Origin: Hofstenia miamia
Taxonomy: Eukaryota; Xenacoelomorpha; Acoela
Length of the DNA: 64,000 nucleotides
Assembly: GCA_004352715.1 (NCBI GenBank)
Contig: SCFE01000102.1
Coordinates: 984,745-1,048,744, forward strand
Direction of reading: 5' to 3'
Shown: positions 33,300 through 46,200 of the stretch, piece after piece
How positions within the stretch are numbered: position 1 is the stretch's first letter
How the letters are laid out: the number at the start of each line of letters is the position of its first letter
The notes under the pieces: model-generated
Told to the model about the DNA's origin: nothing
What the model saw: only the letters and a program-made list of their open reading frames with translations
The model's database searches: none
Program-made: the position numbers and the translations under genes

Positions 33300-34264
33300 T
33301 GTAGAGTCACTCGGGGAAATTTCGTGATTATTATTTATTTTTTATTTCTTTTTGTATTAACGTCACCATGACGTCAGAGTTATTTCATTTCATTATTTCG
33401 AGCTCAGGTTTACGAAGGAAATCATGTCCCCTCGAAGGTGCTAAACGTGTTGCTCAAATTGAATTTGATTTGCGAGGGAAATCGAGAACATGAATAGCTA
33501 ATGATTAACTGTGATTGTAAACTAAGACAGGTAGTTATTTATTGTTTTAACCGTGTATAAAATGAGGAACACTGTTGAGAAAAGTTAATAGATTTTATCT
33601 AGCTTCAATTACTGTCTACTTTTCTCTCCGTTACTTTACTTATCATTTTTTGATTATGAATATAATTGCTTAAGCTCGGCGACAATTTGGGAGTGCTTTC
33701 TTAAAGTACAGGGCGACATGTAGCTCCTGGCGATCATTAGATCTTCCCAGCCCAAATTGTGGACTCATTAAGTTACGGATACGGGTACGGCTAAGGAAAT
33801 AATAAACCTTTCATTTGATATTCAACACATACATGCACTCATAATTTATGACACTGTGATGATACCATGCCATTGGCTAGCACAAATGTCTGGCAATTAC
33901 AGAATATTATTTAGTGAGCTGAGAACTAACAATGAAAATGAGATGTTTATTTTTTGCTATGAGATAGAAATTAAGAAGTGAGACAAATAGGGTAGCACCA
34001 TGCACTAAGTTGAGCACTAAACTGTTTCTGAAGACTTTGCTTTGGCTGGAAGCCATGTGAGTTGGTCATCTTGGAATTACCTAAAGTATTGAATACTTGG
34101 ATGAGTTACCAATGTTTATATTAGTTTGTTTTTTAGTTACCAATGTTTATATTAGTTTGTTTTCTCTGTACCTGTTTTTCCAGAATCGGGGCTGTCATTT
34201 TCTATGTTAAACCTTCTGCAGAGTCAATTAGTTTCTAGTTATAATTACAGCCTGCAATTCTACA
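33300..34264 (+). repeat. Full LTR subfamily 1: 3' LTR of A and 5' LTR of B
   Basis: 965 bp, TGTAGAGTCACTC ... ATTCTACA. CRE at 33369-33376, TATAAAA at 33556-33562, AATAAA at 33801-33806. It is preceded by A's purine tract and followed by B's primer site, so one LTR serves two elements. A 26-bp unit (ttaccaatgtttatattagt...) is duplicated near 34110-34165. Confidence 0.92.
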
Positions 34265-34280
34265 TGGCAACCATGACAGG
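34265..34280 (+). other. Primer binding site of element B
   Basis: TGGCAACCATGACAGG; one CpG-type change (CG to CA) from that of A. Confidence 0.75.
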
Positions 34281-34687
34281 ATGCTGACATGATAACAACA
34301 TATTCCTGGTTGTCTCTTTTGATGGTTTGGATTTGGTTTTGGTTTAGCTTTGGTGCTTGTCAGCTGGGATAGTTGTTTCCCCTGACGGCAATGGGATTTC
34401 ATTGCAAATCTACCAACTGATGTATACAGATCCTTTTTCTCTCCATTGGAAGGGCGATCACGATTTTTAAGTGGTCTGCTTAGTTTATGTTTGTGTTTTA
34501 CTCATTACAACTCCGTCTTTGTCTCAGTGCTTTATGTGTTGGATTTATTACCAAGTGCCGCCGTAATTCCACATTTGGGTTTGGATTCTGTGATTTTTTT
34601 GAGCTGTGTGTTTCTCCTGTGGTTGGGAAGTGCTCCCAGATGTCCGTTATTATAGTTAATATTTCTTGTTACTTTTCTTGTAGATTA

Positions 34688-36402
34688 ATGGATTCAAATT
34701 GTACAGTTACTTATTCTCCTACTTTTGGGACTCCTCCGAGTGTCCCCTGTGTAAGTGTTGGCAACCAGGACGTTGACCCTTGCACCGTTGGATCATTGTT
34801 AAATTTCTGTCCTCTGACTTCTCCTACCCACACGTCTCAACATCAAGATCATCTGGCATCAACCAGTCCATATCCACGCAAGGGTACTAGCAGCCCTGAC
34901 ATCCAGCGATGGCTTCACAGAGTCTTGAATACACAAAATGCTCCTCCCATTCCATTTCATCCTGATAATCGTGTTGACAATGCAATGAACTCCTTGCCCC
35001 GTTTTGATACCCAACAGATGGAAATTGAGCATTTGAAGGACGCCTTATTGCAGCAAGTAGCTATGAGAATGGATAGTGAGCGCCAGGTTGAATCTCTCCA
35101 AGCCAAACTTAATACTCAACATGTTGCATACCAGAAAATGGAAATGCGAATGCTAGAATCAACTGTTGCCTTGGAATTACAAATTCACGAGTTAAAAACT
35201 CAAATGGCTAAGTCGGAAGAGGCTAACCTCTTGAAACTTCCAGTGGATGAATTTTTTACTCATGCTACATTAAATGAAGCTTTAGGGGATTTGGCTGAGA
35301 AGATAACTGATCAATTCGCCCAGATGATTTGAGGTAGAAATTCAACCCCTGTTCTTTTGAATGCACCAACACCTTCCCAGTGTGATGAAAGTAAGATGAT
35401 GATTCCCCCCACTTCAGTGTCATCTTGCATCAATTTGTTTGTGTCATCTAATCCTACATTTATGCAAGCATCCATTGCCACAGTTGCTACTCCTCTGAGA
35501 GATAGAGATTTCATTCCTACTGTTCATGTGCAGCCACCTTGTGCTTCTGCATTAACTACTTCAAAGGAACATATGTCTGATGCCTTGAGTCTGCTAAATG
35601 GTACTACCTCAGATAGGCGACCCCGATTTTGTCGTTCAATTCTTCCTGTTGAGACTCCCGGACAAATACCAGTGCACAGTAAACATTCAGTTTTACCTAA
35701 ATTCACAGGACAAATCGATGCAGTTTCACAATCCTTTGAAGAGTGGTTTTTTCTATTCAAGCTTCACATGAAACAATATAAGACCTCTCAAGAAGACGCA
35801 GTATCACAACTTCCACTGTATTTGAGCAGGCTTGCATACAATCAATACATGATGTTGGATTGGAATATCAAAACTGATTATCAATTGTTAGTTGGATTTT
35901 TTGAGGATCACTACAGGGCTCCTCATATAAAACACCAATACAAGACATTGCTTTGTGATATGTCTTTTAAGAGAGGCAATGATATTCGTAATTACATTAC
36001 ACAGGTCGAAAGACTTTTTCGATTGAGTAGTTTGTCTCCTGAATACTCTAGGCATGACCTCTTTTCATATATCTGTAGAGGGTTCCCTCCTTCAATCTGG
36101 AGTCGCCTGGAAATGAAATCTACATGATCTATAATTCCAATCGAATTGATAAAGATCTCTACAAGCTATCTGGCACCACCGGAAAAGCGGAGCCTAAAAA
36201 GACCATTCTGAAGAAGGATTTCAACATGTCTTCAGTCAGGTGTTTCCATTGTGGCGAAAAGGGTCATTTCAAATCTAATTGTAAAGCAAAGATTCAAATT
36301 GTTGCTGAAGGTGAGGGTTTCTTAGTTGATGAGCTGCTGGCTGTCTCCTCTACTGATACCTTATTAGTAGATTTGACGGTAACCAATTCACATTTAAATT
36401 AA
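34688..36402 (+). pseudogene. gag: Element B gag
   Basis: Best-preserved gag in the window: open from before 34688 to a single TGA at 35330 (CGA in E), then open to 36127. A net 52-bp deletion near 36115 shifts the frame. The coiled coil, capsid-like region and CCHC knuckle (CFHCGEKGHFKSNC, 36241-36282) are all present. It ends HLN-stop at 36402 over the frameshift heptamer. Confidence 0.88.
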
Positions 36403-36420
36403 AGGGAGCGCCAACTCCCT
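36393..36420 (+). promoter_or_regulatory. -1 frameshift signal with stem-loop, element B
   Basis: Heptamer TTTAAAT (36393-36399), gag stop TAA (36400-36402), then a perfect 6-bp stem AGGGAG/CTCCCT (36403-36408 with 36415-36420) with loop CGCCAA. The spacer is 3 nt, short for known signals (usually 5-9). Pol is in the -1 frame from here. Confidence 0.65.
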
Positions 36421-39400
36421 CAAAAGGTACACAGGACGTATTAGTGATCACTAATATGATAAGGAAGAACCTAATTCCTGTGGAAATGAATGGAAGAATC
36501 ATTAATGCCACTATCGATACCGGAGCTGCAGCGTCAATCATCAGTGATGAATGCTGCAAAGACATTTGTTTTACCCGTGACTCAATCAACTCCTCAGCCA
36601 ACATTAAACTTATTGATGCATCAGGGAATTCAATCTCCTTGAAAGGGAAACTGAAAAATGCTGCGTTAAAGATTTGTGCTGAACAATTCAAAGTAGATCT
36701 CATTGTCATCGATACTGCTAATCATCAACTTCCTTATGACTTGATTTTGGGTAATGATTTTCTGGAAAAAAATTCATGTGTAATCAACTATAAAAATAAC
36801 ACGATATCTATAAAAGATCAAGACGCCACGCAGCTAGCTACAATCCCTGAACAGGAAGTTGTGTTTAATTTAAAAGAGCCTGTTTACTTGGAAGCTAAAC
36901 ACTGGACCCGAGTCGCTGTGTTTTCGAATTTGGAAACAAATGGGGATGTGATGATCGCAGGTCAAAGGGGCAAATATATCAAAGGCATCTCCTTTTCGCC
37001 TGACTTGTGTAAAGTGAGCTCAGGAAAAACCTATGTCACTATTCTGAACAGATCAAAACATCCGGCGCGATTCAAAGAATCTGATCTCCAAATAATCAGT
37101 GTGCCAGTTCGGGTCGAAAGTGTCGAGACCTCCTGTTTATCGATCTGTACTGCCATCCACGATCTCGAAGAGTTGCCTGCTGTTAAAATCCCCACTGTAA
37201 ATAACGAGACCCATTCACATCTAAAGGATAGTGAGAAGAAGTCCCTTATTTCGATACTGCAGAGCAAGAGTGAGGTGTTTAATTATGGTACAATCAGCGT
37301 GGGGCAGGCGATTGGAGAAGAGCATGTGATCGAAGTAAAGCAAGAGAAGCCCATTCGCTTACCTGTCCGTCGAGTTCCAGAAAACCTAAAAGCAGAATAT
37401 GAAAAAATTCTCAAAGACTTAATAGAGAGCAGAATAATTCAGGGAAGCAATAGTCCCTATGCAGCCCCCACTGTGTTTATTAGACAAGGGGAAAAGTACA
37501 GGCTCTGTATTGATTTTTGAAAACTGAACGACATTATGATCAAAGATGCTTACCCACTACCTCGAATTGAGGATCTACTATATGACGCCAGTAAGTATAA
37601 GTTTTTCTCTTGCCTCGATCTCTGTAAAGCCTATTGGCAAGTACTGATGCGTCCATCCGATATTCCGAAAACCGCATTCATTACGCCCTACAGATTATAC
37701 GAATGGAAATATATGGCATTCGGGTTATACAATGCACTGGCAACTTTTCAGCGCTATGTAACTAAGGTATTAACTAATGATACTAATATTCTTGAACTGG
37801 GGATTTCTGCATATATAGATGATATTCTGGTAGCCAGTGACACCTTCGATGAACATCTTCAGAAATTACATAGAACTTTGGAATTGTTACAAAAAGCTGG
37901 TCTCAAGGTGAATGGGAATAAATGCTCTTTAGCCCAGATCAAGGTCACATTTCTTGGTAGGGTGATTGAACATGGACGAATCTCGATTAAAACCAATGCA
38001 AAACATTTCTTAGAGCGAATTGAGACACCCTGGAGCAGGAAAGATGTGCAGAGGCTAATGGGATTTCTGAATTACTACGGAATGTTCCTCCCCAATTTAG
38101 CCAAGAAAACGAAGTCTATAACTCAATTACTCAAAAAATCCCACAAGTTTAAATGGACTTGGACTGAGCAGGAGGCATTGGAAGGGATCAAGTCTGAACT
38201 ACAAAAGATACCGTCATTGAACACCCCAGACTATACAAAGGAGTTTATTGTTGACTGTGATGCCAGCACTGTCGCCATTAGTGGTGTATTGAGCCAAGAA
38301 ATAAATGGAGTCAAATGTCCAGTTCATTACTTCAGCAGAAAATTACAAGCTGCTGAGAAAAATTATGGTGCAACCAAATGTGAAATGCTAGCATTAGTAG
38401 AGTTGCTAAAGAAGTTTCGGTATTTCATCTTAGGTAGAAAATTCATCGTGTGCACTAACAACAGCACAATAGCCTGGCTTAATAAATTCTCAGGAGATAG
38501 GTCCAACATAGTAGCCAGATGGATAGAATATCTCAACGACTTCTCTTTTTCTATCAAACATCACCCTGGACGTTTACATTTGAATGCCAATTATTGGACA
38601 GCGTTGCCAAGCTATGAATGGGATTTGAAAAAACCAGCTGGGGAAAAAGTCCCATTCGCATTCATACCACACACTGAGTATGAATTAATCCCTGAAATAA
38701 ATGCTGATAGGAATGGTAAAGAAATTCTGCCAATCCTAATCCGTGAGGAAATATCTGAGGACGAAATTATTAAACACCAACAAAATGATCTCATTTTATC
38801 TGATATTATGAAAAGGATGAAGGACCCCTTTTTTCCTCTTTCACCAATGGCAATTAGATATTATAACCGATACAATTGGACAACAATGGAGAAAGGTCTA
38901 CTATATGTAAAGAGTCAAAATAACCGTCTTGCTATCCCAGAATATTTCAAAAGGGATCTCATGAGGAGAGTTCATGAGAAAGGTCATTTAGGAATTATCC
39001 AGACAGAAAAGACATTTAATTCTCACTATGTTACTATCAGTATTAGAGCAACAGTGCAAGATGTAATCAACAAATGTAAGAAATGTCTGTTAAATAATTC
39101 TGCTCACTTTCCAGAACAATGCGCTGAACTGGAATGTTGTGCTGCATCAAGCCCCAATGAAATTGTCCACATTGACCTGGAGCAATTGTCTCGTGATAGC
39201 GAGGGATTTCAGTATCTGTTAGTGCTAGTTGAGCACTTCACTAAGTATGCCCAGATCATTCCCATGGACAGCACACTCTCTGAAAAGGTAGCTGATAAAA
39301 TAGTCAAGGAGTGGATTTTAAAGTATGGCCCTATGTCTCGTCTGGTCTTGGATCATGGTCCGCAATTTGAAAGCAATCTGATGAAAACCCTTATGTCTGA

Positions 39401-40292
39401 ATTGGAAATATTACATGATTTTACTATGGCTTACCACCCTCAAGCAAATGGACTGGTGGAGCGACTCAATAGAACTCTGATAAAATTAATTAGGGTAGTG
39501 GTATCACAAGCGGCAGGAAAAAGCTGGCGACGGGTAATAGAGGGTATTGAATTTTTTTACAATACATCAGTTCATTTGACCACCAGGATAAGTCCCTTTA
39601 AAGCTATGTTCGGACGTGAAGCTTTAACTTTGTTATCTATGATGTATCCCAATTACTCTGAAATTACTTTAGAAAGATATGTTAATCAGTTGCTACGTGA
39701 CATGCAGGAGATCCATTTAACTATCACTCATAATACCAATCAGTCCTGTATAAGGCAGAAGTGAACGTTTAATAAAAAATTATATGGTGAATCTCATAAA
39801 TGTGGTGATAAAGTATTTGCATATTTGCCTCGTGTTACAACTGATCACAATCAAGTCAGGAAATTAGCCAATAATTGGCAAGGACCATTTACGGTAGAGA
39901 AAGTGCTCGACCACAACACATATACACTTAGTAACAGGAGAACCATACATTTCCAGAGATTAAAACGAGCAATTAAAGACATTGAGAATGTCATCATTGA
40001 TGACAATAACAAATACACCTTAATTGATAACGGTGTTGATGAATACGCAACTTATGATAATTTAACAGAATTTGTTGAAGAAGATTTAGATGATACTGAT
40101 TTTGAACATGAAATAATAGATAATTGTAGTTCACGAGTTTTGCCTTCAAGGCGCGCCAGAGTTAATCAAACTTACGATCCCAACATTTGGGACCTTAACC
40201 TTATAGATATGTTTAGGAATGATACTGATAGGGAAGAAACGCAAGTCGCCTCCACCCCGTCGTTGCAGAGTGAGATGAAAGATGGAGGTTAG
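36393..40292 (+). pseudogene. pol: Element B pol: protease, RT, RNase H, integrase
   Basis: Nearly complete. Protease IDTGAAASIIS; RT with YIDD at 37812-37823; RNase H (IVDCDAST); integrase HHCC (HEKGHLGI, CKKC), core (VHIDLE, LDHGPQF, NGLVERLN) and GPF module (WQGPFTVEK). Only two stops interrupt it, at 37518 and 39762, both TGA where the family has CGA. Some substitutions (for example 'HTDNS' to 'CTNNS' in RNase H near 38450) remove likely catalytic residues. The tail has IYDPNIWDLNL-like sequence shared with all copies. Confidence 0.9.
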
Positions 40293-41120
40293 TCACGATG
40301 GTTCCTCCTCATCCAGGCGTGATGAGGCATACACCAACAAACGAGGACGACATGAAGGTGCTGAGGAGAATCCTATACCGTGTGGGCAACAAGTAGCTCC
40401 ATGCTTAGGAGAGGAGACAGCATCGACACCATCCTCATCTTGCTACTCTGTGGGGGGACAAGTACTTCCACACGTGCAAGCAGAGCTGGCAACACAAACT
40501 TCTAAAACTTTAACTAAGCAAAATTTATGTACCCCTTTTAGTGCATTACAAAATGTAAATATCTCCCCTAAGAGTGATTCAATAACCCCCTCGACCTCTG
40601 ATACTTCCGTTACCTCAACAGTCAGGTCAATGAAGACAGAAGAACAAAAGAAAAGGATGTCAAGAGTTGGTGAAGAAACACTCCACCCCTATTTGATAGC
40701 TACAAGTAGAGCTGATAATATTTTGGAAGAAACACAGAATCACTTACGATGGACATATAACAACAAACAGCTAAGTTGTTCTATTGATATCATACCCTTC
40801 ATAATTGATACAGAGAGACGTCCTCAAATAAATTCCATCATATGTTATGATTCAAGTATGCTTGAAGGCATTAGCCGCTCATATTGGCAAAGTATGGTGC
40901 ACATGTGGTTTGATAAGGATTTTACAATTTACCCACATTATGATTCCTCAAGTTAAGAGATGCAGTAGTCAAACAGAGAGAAGTATAAATGCAACTTGTA
41001 CATGAACCCCAGTATGTTGATGTAAAAGACTGGGAGAAAGTATTAGTTATAGAAATGAATACCACCATCCAGAAGATAGTCTCAGGAACGCCCTCCCCCT
41101 ACCACCGCAGAATTAATTTG
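40282..41120 (+). pseudogene. Element B third ORF, internally deleted
   Basis: It starts with the same 11-nt overlap with pol. It is open for 224 codons to 40956 (N-terminal S/T-rich part and the IICYDSSMLEGISR segment). It then jumps to sequence matching only the last ~60 codons of A's ORF (REV.MQL..EPQY ... INLSKGG), so about 1.85 kb is deleted and the end is out of frame with a TAA. Confidence 0.72.
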
Positions 41121-41133
41121 AGCAAGGGGGGCA
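41121..41133 (+). other. Polypurine tract of element B
   Basis: AGCAAGGGGGGCA directly before the LTR. Confidence 0.78.
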
Positions 41134-41895
41134 TGTAGAGTCACTCAGGGACAATTCGTGGTTATTATTTATTATATTTATATCTGTCATGACGTCAGTA
41201 GGACGCAACCCTTATTTTGATTGCGGTTTATGAAAACCATGTCATGTCCCCTCAATTTGGTGCTACATAATTATATGCTCAAATTTAATTTGCGAGGGAA
41301 GTTAATAAGTCAATGACATGACTATCATGTGATTAACTGTAGTTGTAAACAAAGGCAGGTAATTATTTAAAATTGTATAAATTGAGAAACACTGTTGAGA
41401 AAGGTCAATAGATTTTATCTAGCTTCAATTACTGTCTACTTTTCTCTCTGTTACTTTGTATTATTTTTTGATTATGAAAATAATGTGACATAATCTATCA
41501 AGACTATCATGATTGGTCAGGATGAGAGGAAAAGAATGAAGAAACAAAGACTAAAATTATTATTGATTATAATGATTAATTGTAAATCATGATAGGATTG
41601 ATTATTCAGTTTGTAAAATGTTTTGTGCAGTTAATACTTAAAATTATACTCGACGGTATTTGACAAAACAAAAGATGGTCAAACAGCATAGTCAAATTAA
41701 AGCTGACGTTGCGTAAAATTAACAGAAATATTAAAGCGAGGGAAAACTGTCAACAAGAAAGAATAGCAGGTACTTGTTGAGTGTTTAATTGTTTATCAAA
41801 AAGTGCTATAAATATAATGCATTGGATGTAATAATTGATGAGCAAATCTACTTTGGATTAGTTTTCTATTGTCAGGTCATTTATTACATATGGTC
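41134..41895 (+). repeat. LTR subfamily 2 as 3' LTR of element B (cut by gap)
   Basis: TGTAGAGTCACTCAGGGACAATTCG start; nearly identical to 17576-18345. CRE at 41190-41197, TATAAA at 41376-41381. Confidence 0.88.
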
Positions 41896-42895
41896 NNNNN
41901 NNNNNNNNNNNNNNNNNNNNNNNNNNNNNNNNNNNNNNNNNNNNNNNNNNNNNNNNNNNNNNNNNNNNNNNNNNNNNNNNNNNNNNNNNNNNNNNNNNNN
42001 NNNNNNNNNNNNNNNNNNNNNNNNNNNNNNNNNNNNNNNNNNNNNNNNNNNNNNNNNNNNNNNNNNNNNNNNNNNNNNNNNNNNNNNNNNNNNNNNNNNN
42101 NNNNNNNNNNNNNNNNNNNNNNNNNNNNNNNNNNNNNNNNNNNNNNNNNNNNNNNNNNNNNNNNNNNNNNNNNNNNNNNNNNNNNNNNNNNNNNNNNNNN
42201 NNNNNNNNNNNNNNNNNNNNNNNNNNNNNNNNNNNNNNNNNNNNNNNNNNNNNNNNNNNNNNNNNNNNNNNNNNNNNNNNNNNNNNNNNNNNNNNNNNNN
42301 NNNNNNNNNNNNNNNNNNNNNNNNNNNNNNNNNNNNNNNNNNNNNNNNNNNNNNNNNNNNNNNNNNNNNNNNNNNNNNNNNNNNNNNNNNNNNNNNNNNN
42401 NNNNNNNNNNNNNNNNNNNNNNNNNNNNNNNNNNNNNNNNNNNNNNNNNNNNNNNNNNNNNNNNNNNNNNNNNNNNNNNNNNNNNNNNNNNNNNNNNNNN
42501 NNNNNNNNNNNNNNNNNNNNNNNNNNNNNNNNNNNNNNNNNNNNNNNNNNNNNNNNNNNNNNNNNNNNNNNNNNNNNNNNNNNNNNNNNNNNNNNNNNNN
42601 NNNNNNNNNNNNNNNNNNNNNNNNNNNNNNNNNNNNNNNNNNNNNNNNNNNNNNNNNNNNNNNNNNNNNNNNNNNNNNNNNNNNNNNNNNNNNNNNNNNN
42701 NNNNNNNNNNNNNNNNNNNNNNNNNNNNNNNNNNNNNNNNNNNNNNNNNNNNNNNNNNNNNNNNNNNNNNNNNNNNNNNNNNNNNNNNNNNNNNNNNNNN
42801 NNNNNNNNNNNNNNNNNNNNNNNNNNNNNNNNNNNNNNNNNNNNNNNNNNNNNNNNNNNNNNNNNNNNNNNNNNNNNNNNNNNNNNNNNNNNNNN
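41896..42895. other. Assembly gap (1000 N)
   Basis: It joins element B's LTR2 to the middle of the third ORF of element E in the opposite orientation. True size and adjacency are unknown. Confidence 0.99.
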
Positions 42896-43273
42896 GGACA
42901 TCCTTTTCTTGCGTTCTTCCATTTTCTGAGACCTAACTGATGAAGTGACGGAAGTATCAGAGGTTGAGGGGGCTATCAAATCACTCTTAGGGGATATATT
43001 TACACTTTGAATTGCACTAAAAGGGTAATGTAAAGTTTTAGGTTTTACAGTTTGTGAAGTTGATTGTGCCAGCTCTGCTCACGCACATGGAGGTACATAT
43101 CCCCCCACGGAGTAGCGAGATGAGGACGGTGTAGATGCTATCTGCTCACCTAAGCGTGGAGCTACGTATCGCCCACACAGTATAGGGTTCTCCTCAGCAC
43201 CTTCATGTCGTCCTTGTTTGTTGGTATGAGCCTCATCGCGCCTGGATGAGGAGGAATCGTGACTAACCTCCAT
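42896..43273 (-). pseudogene. Element E third ORF, N-terminal part
   Basis: ATG at 43273, overlapping the pol stop (43265-43263) by 11 nt as in A and B. S/R-rich start (SSSRRDEAHTNKQGRHEG) and PSTSDTSVTSSVRSQKMEE before the gap. A TGA at the end of the 43079-43273 frame (CGA in A, near 43081) breaks it. Confidence 0.75.
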
Positions 43274-46200
43274 CTTTCATCTCACTCTGTGGCAATGGGA
43301 CGGAGGAGCTGGCGACTCGCGTTTCTTCCCTATCAGTATCATTCCTAAACATATCTATAAGGTTAAGGTCCCAAATATTGGGATCGTAAGTTTGATTAAC
43401 TCTAGTGTGCCTTGAAGGCAAAACTTGTGAACTACAATTATCTATTATTTCATGTTCAAAATCAGTATCATCTAAAAATTCCTCAACAAATTCTGTTAAA
43501 TTATCATAATTTGCATATTCATCAACACCGTTATCAATTAAGGTGTATTCGTTATTGTCATCAATGATGACATTCTCAATGTCTTTAATTGCTCATTTTA
43601 ATCTCTGGAAATGTACAGTTCTTCCATTACTAAGTGTATATGTGTTGTGGTCAAGCACTTTCTCTACCGTAAATGGTCCTTGCCAATTATTGGCTAATTT
43701 CCTGACTTGATTGTGATCAGTTGTAACACGAGGCAAATATGCGAATACTTTATCATCTATGGGGTTCACCATATAATTTTTTATTAAACGTTTGCTTCTG
43801 CCTTATACAAGACTGATTGGTATTATGAAAGATAGTTAAAGGGATCTACTGCATGTCACATAGCAACTGATTAACATATCTTTCTAAGGTAATTTCTGAG
43901 TAGTTTCAGTACATCATAGATAAAGAAGTTAAAGCTTCATGCCTGAACATAGCTGTAAAAGGACTTATCCCAGTTGTCGAATGAACTGATGTATTGTAAA
44001 AAAATTCAATACCTTCTATTACCCGTTGCCAGCTTTTTCCTGCTGCTTGTGAGACCGCCACCCTAATTAATTTTATCGTTACACTATTGAGTCACTCCAC
44101 CAGTCCATTTGCTTGAGGGTGGTAAGCTGTAGTAAAATCATGCAATTTTTCCAATTCAGACATAAGAGTTTTCATTAAATTGCTTTTGAATTGCAGACCA
44201 TGATCTGAAACCAGACAAGACATAGGGCCATACTTTAAAATCCACTCCTTAACTATTTTATCAGCTACCTTTTCAGCAAGTGTGCTGTCCATGGGAATGA
44301 TCTGGGCGTACTTAGTGAATTGATCAACTAGCACTAGCAGATACTGAAATCCCTTGCTATCACAAGACAGTTGCTCCAGGTCAACGTGGACAATTTCATT
44401 GGGGCTTGATGCAGCGTGACATTTCAGTTCAGCCCATTGCTCTGGAAAGTGAGCAGAATTATTTAACAGACACTTCTTACATTTGTTGATTATGTCTTGC
44501 ACTGTTGCTCTAATACTGATAGTAACATAGTGGGAATTAAACCTCTTTTTTGTTTGGATAATTCCTAAATGACCTTTCTCATGAACCCTCCTCACAAGAT
44601 CCCTTTTGAAATATTCAGGGATAGCAAGACGGTTATTTTGACTCTTTACATATAATAGACCCTTCTCCATTGTTGTCCAATTGTATTGGTTATAATATCT
44701 AATTGCCATTGGTGAAAGAGGAAAAAAGGGGTCCTTCATCCTTTTCATAATATCAGATAAAATGAGATCATTTTGTTGGTGTTTAATAATTTCGTCCTCA
44801 GATATTTCCTCACGGATTAGGATTGGCAGAATTTCTTTACCATTTCTATCAGCATTTATTTCAGGGATTAATTCATACTCTGTGTGTGGTATAAATGCAA
44901 ACGGAACTTTTTCCCCAGCTGGCTTTTTCAGATCTCATTCATAGCTTGGCAACGCAGTCCAGTAGTTGGCATTCAAATGTAAATGTCCAGGGCAATGTTT
45001 GATAGAAAAGGAGAAATCGTTGAGATATTCTATCCACCTGGCTACTATGTTGGAACAATCTCCTGAAAATTTCTTAAGCCATGCTAGTGCGCTGTTGTTG
45101 GTCCGCACAATGAATTTCCTACCTAAAATGAAACAACGAAACTTCTTTAGCAACTCTACTAATGCTAGCATTTTGCATTTGGTTGCACCATAGTTTTTCT
45201 CAGCAGCTTGTAATTTTCTGCTGAAGTAATGAACTGGACATTTGACTCCATTTATTTCTTGGCTCAATACACCACTAATGGCGACAGTGCTGGCATCACA
45301 GTCAACAATGAATTCTTTTGTATAGTCTGGGGTGTTCAATGACGGTATCTTTTGTAGTTTGGACTTAATCCCTTCCAATGCCTCTTGCTCAGTCCACGTC
45401 CATTTAAACTCATGGGATTTTTTAAGTAATTGAGTTATAGACTTTGTTTTCTTGGCTAAATCTGGGAGGAACATTCCGTAGTAATTCAGAAATCCCATTA
45501 GCCTCTGCACATCTTTTCTGCTCTGGGGTGTCTCAATTTGCTCTAAAAACTGTTTTGCATTGGTTTTAATCAAGATTCGTCTGTGTTCAATCACCCTACC
45601 GAGAAATGTGACTTTAATCTGGGCTAAAGAGCATTTATTCCCATTCACCTTGAGACCAGCTTTCTGTAACAATTCCAAAGTTCTATGTAATTTCTCAAGA
45701 TGTTCATCAAAAGTGTCACTGGCTACCAGAATATCATCTATATATGCGGAAATCCCTGGTTCAAGAATATTAGAATCGTTAGTTAATACCTTGGTGACAT
45801 AGCACTGAAAAGTTGCTGGCACATTGCATAACCTGAATGCCATATATTTCCATTCGTATAAGCCATAGGGCGTAATGAATGCGGTCTTCGGAATATCAGA
45901 TGGACGCATTGGTACTTGCCAATAGGCTTTACAGAGATCGAGGCAAGAGAAAAACTTATACCTACTGGCGTCATATAGCAGATCCTCGATTCGAGGTAGT
46001 AGGTAAGCATCTTTGATAGTAATATCGTTCAGTTTTCGGAAATCAATACAGAGCCTGTACTTTTCCCCTTGCCTAATAAACACAGTGGGGGCTGCATAGG
46101 GACTATTACTTCCCTGAATTATTCTGCTCTCTATTAAGTCTTTGAGAATTTTTTCATATTCTGCTTTTAGGTTTTCTGGAACTCGATGGACAGGTAGTCG

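Larger units (their letters stand above)
23465..34264 (+). mobile_element. Element A: Ty3/Gypsy-type LTR retrotransposon, LTR to LTR
   Basis: 5' LTR, primer site, gag, pol in the -1 frame, third ORF, purine tract and 3' LTR are all present in order. Where the two LTRs can be aligned (first ~480 bp) they differ at few positions, most of them CpG to TpG or CpA, so the insertion is fairly recent. Gag and pol carry many stops. The 3' LTR is shared with element B. Confidence 0.93.
33300..41895 (+). mobile_element. Element B: Ty3/Gypsy-type LTR retrotransposon in tandem with A
   Basis: Same gene order and about 90 percent or more nucleotide identity with A in gag and pol by eye. The 5' LTR is subfamily 1 while the 3' LTR (from 41134) is subfamily 2, so the element is mosaic. 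The third ORF is mostly deleted. It ends in a 1000-N gap. Confidence 0.9.
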
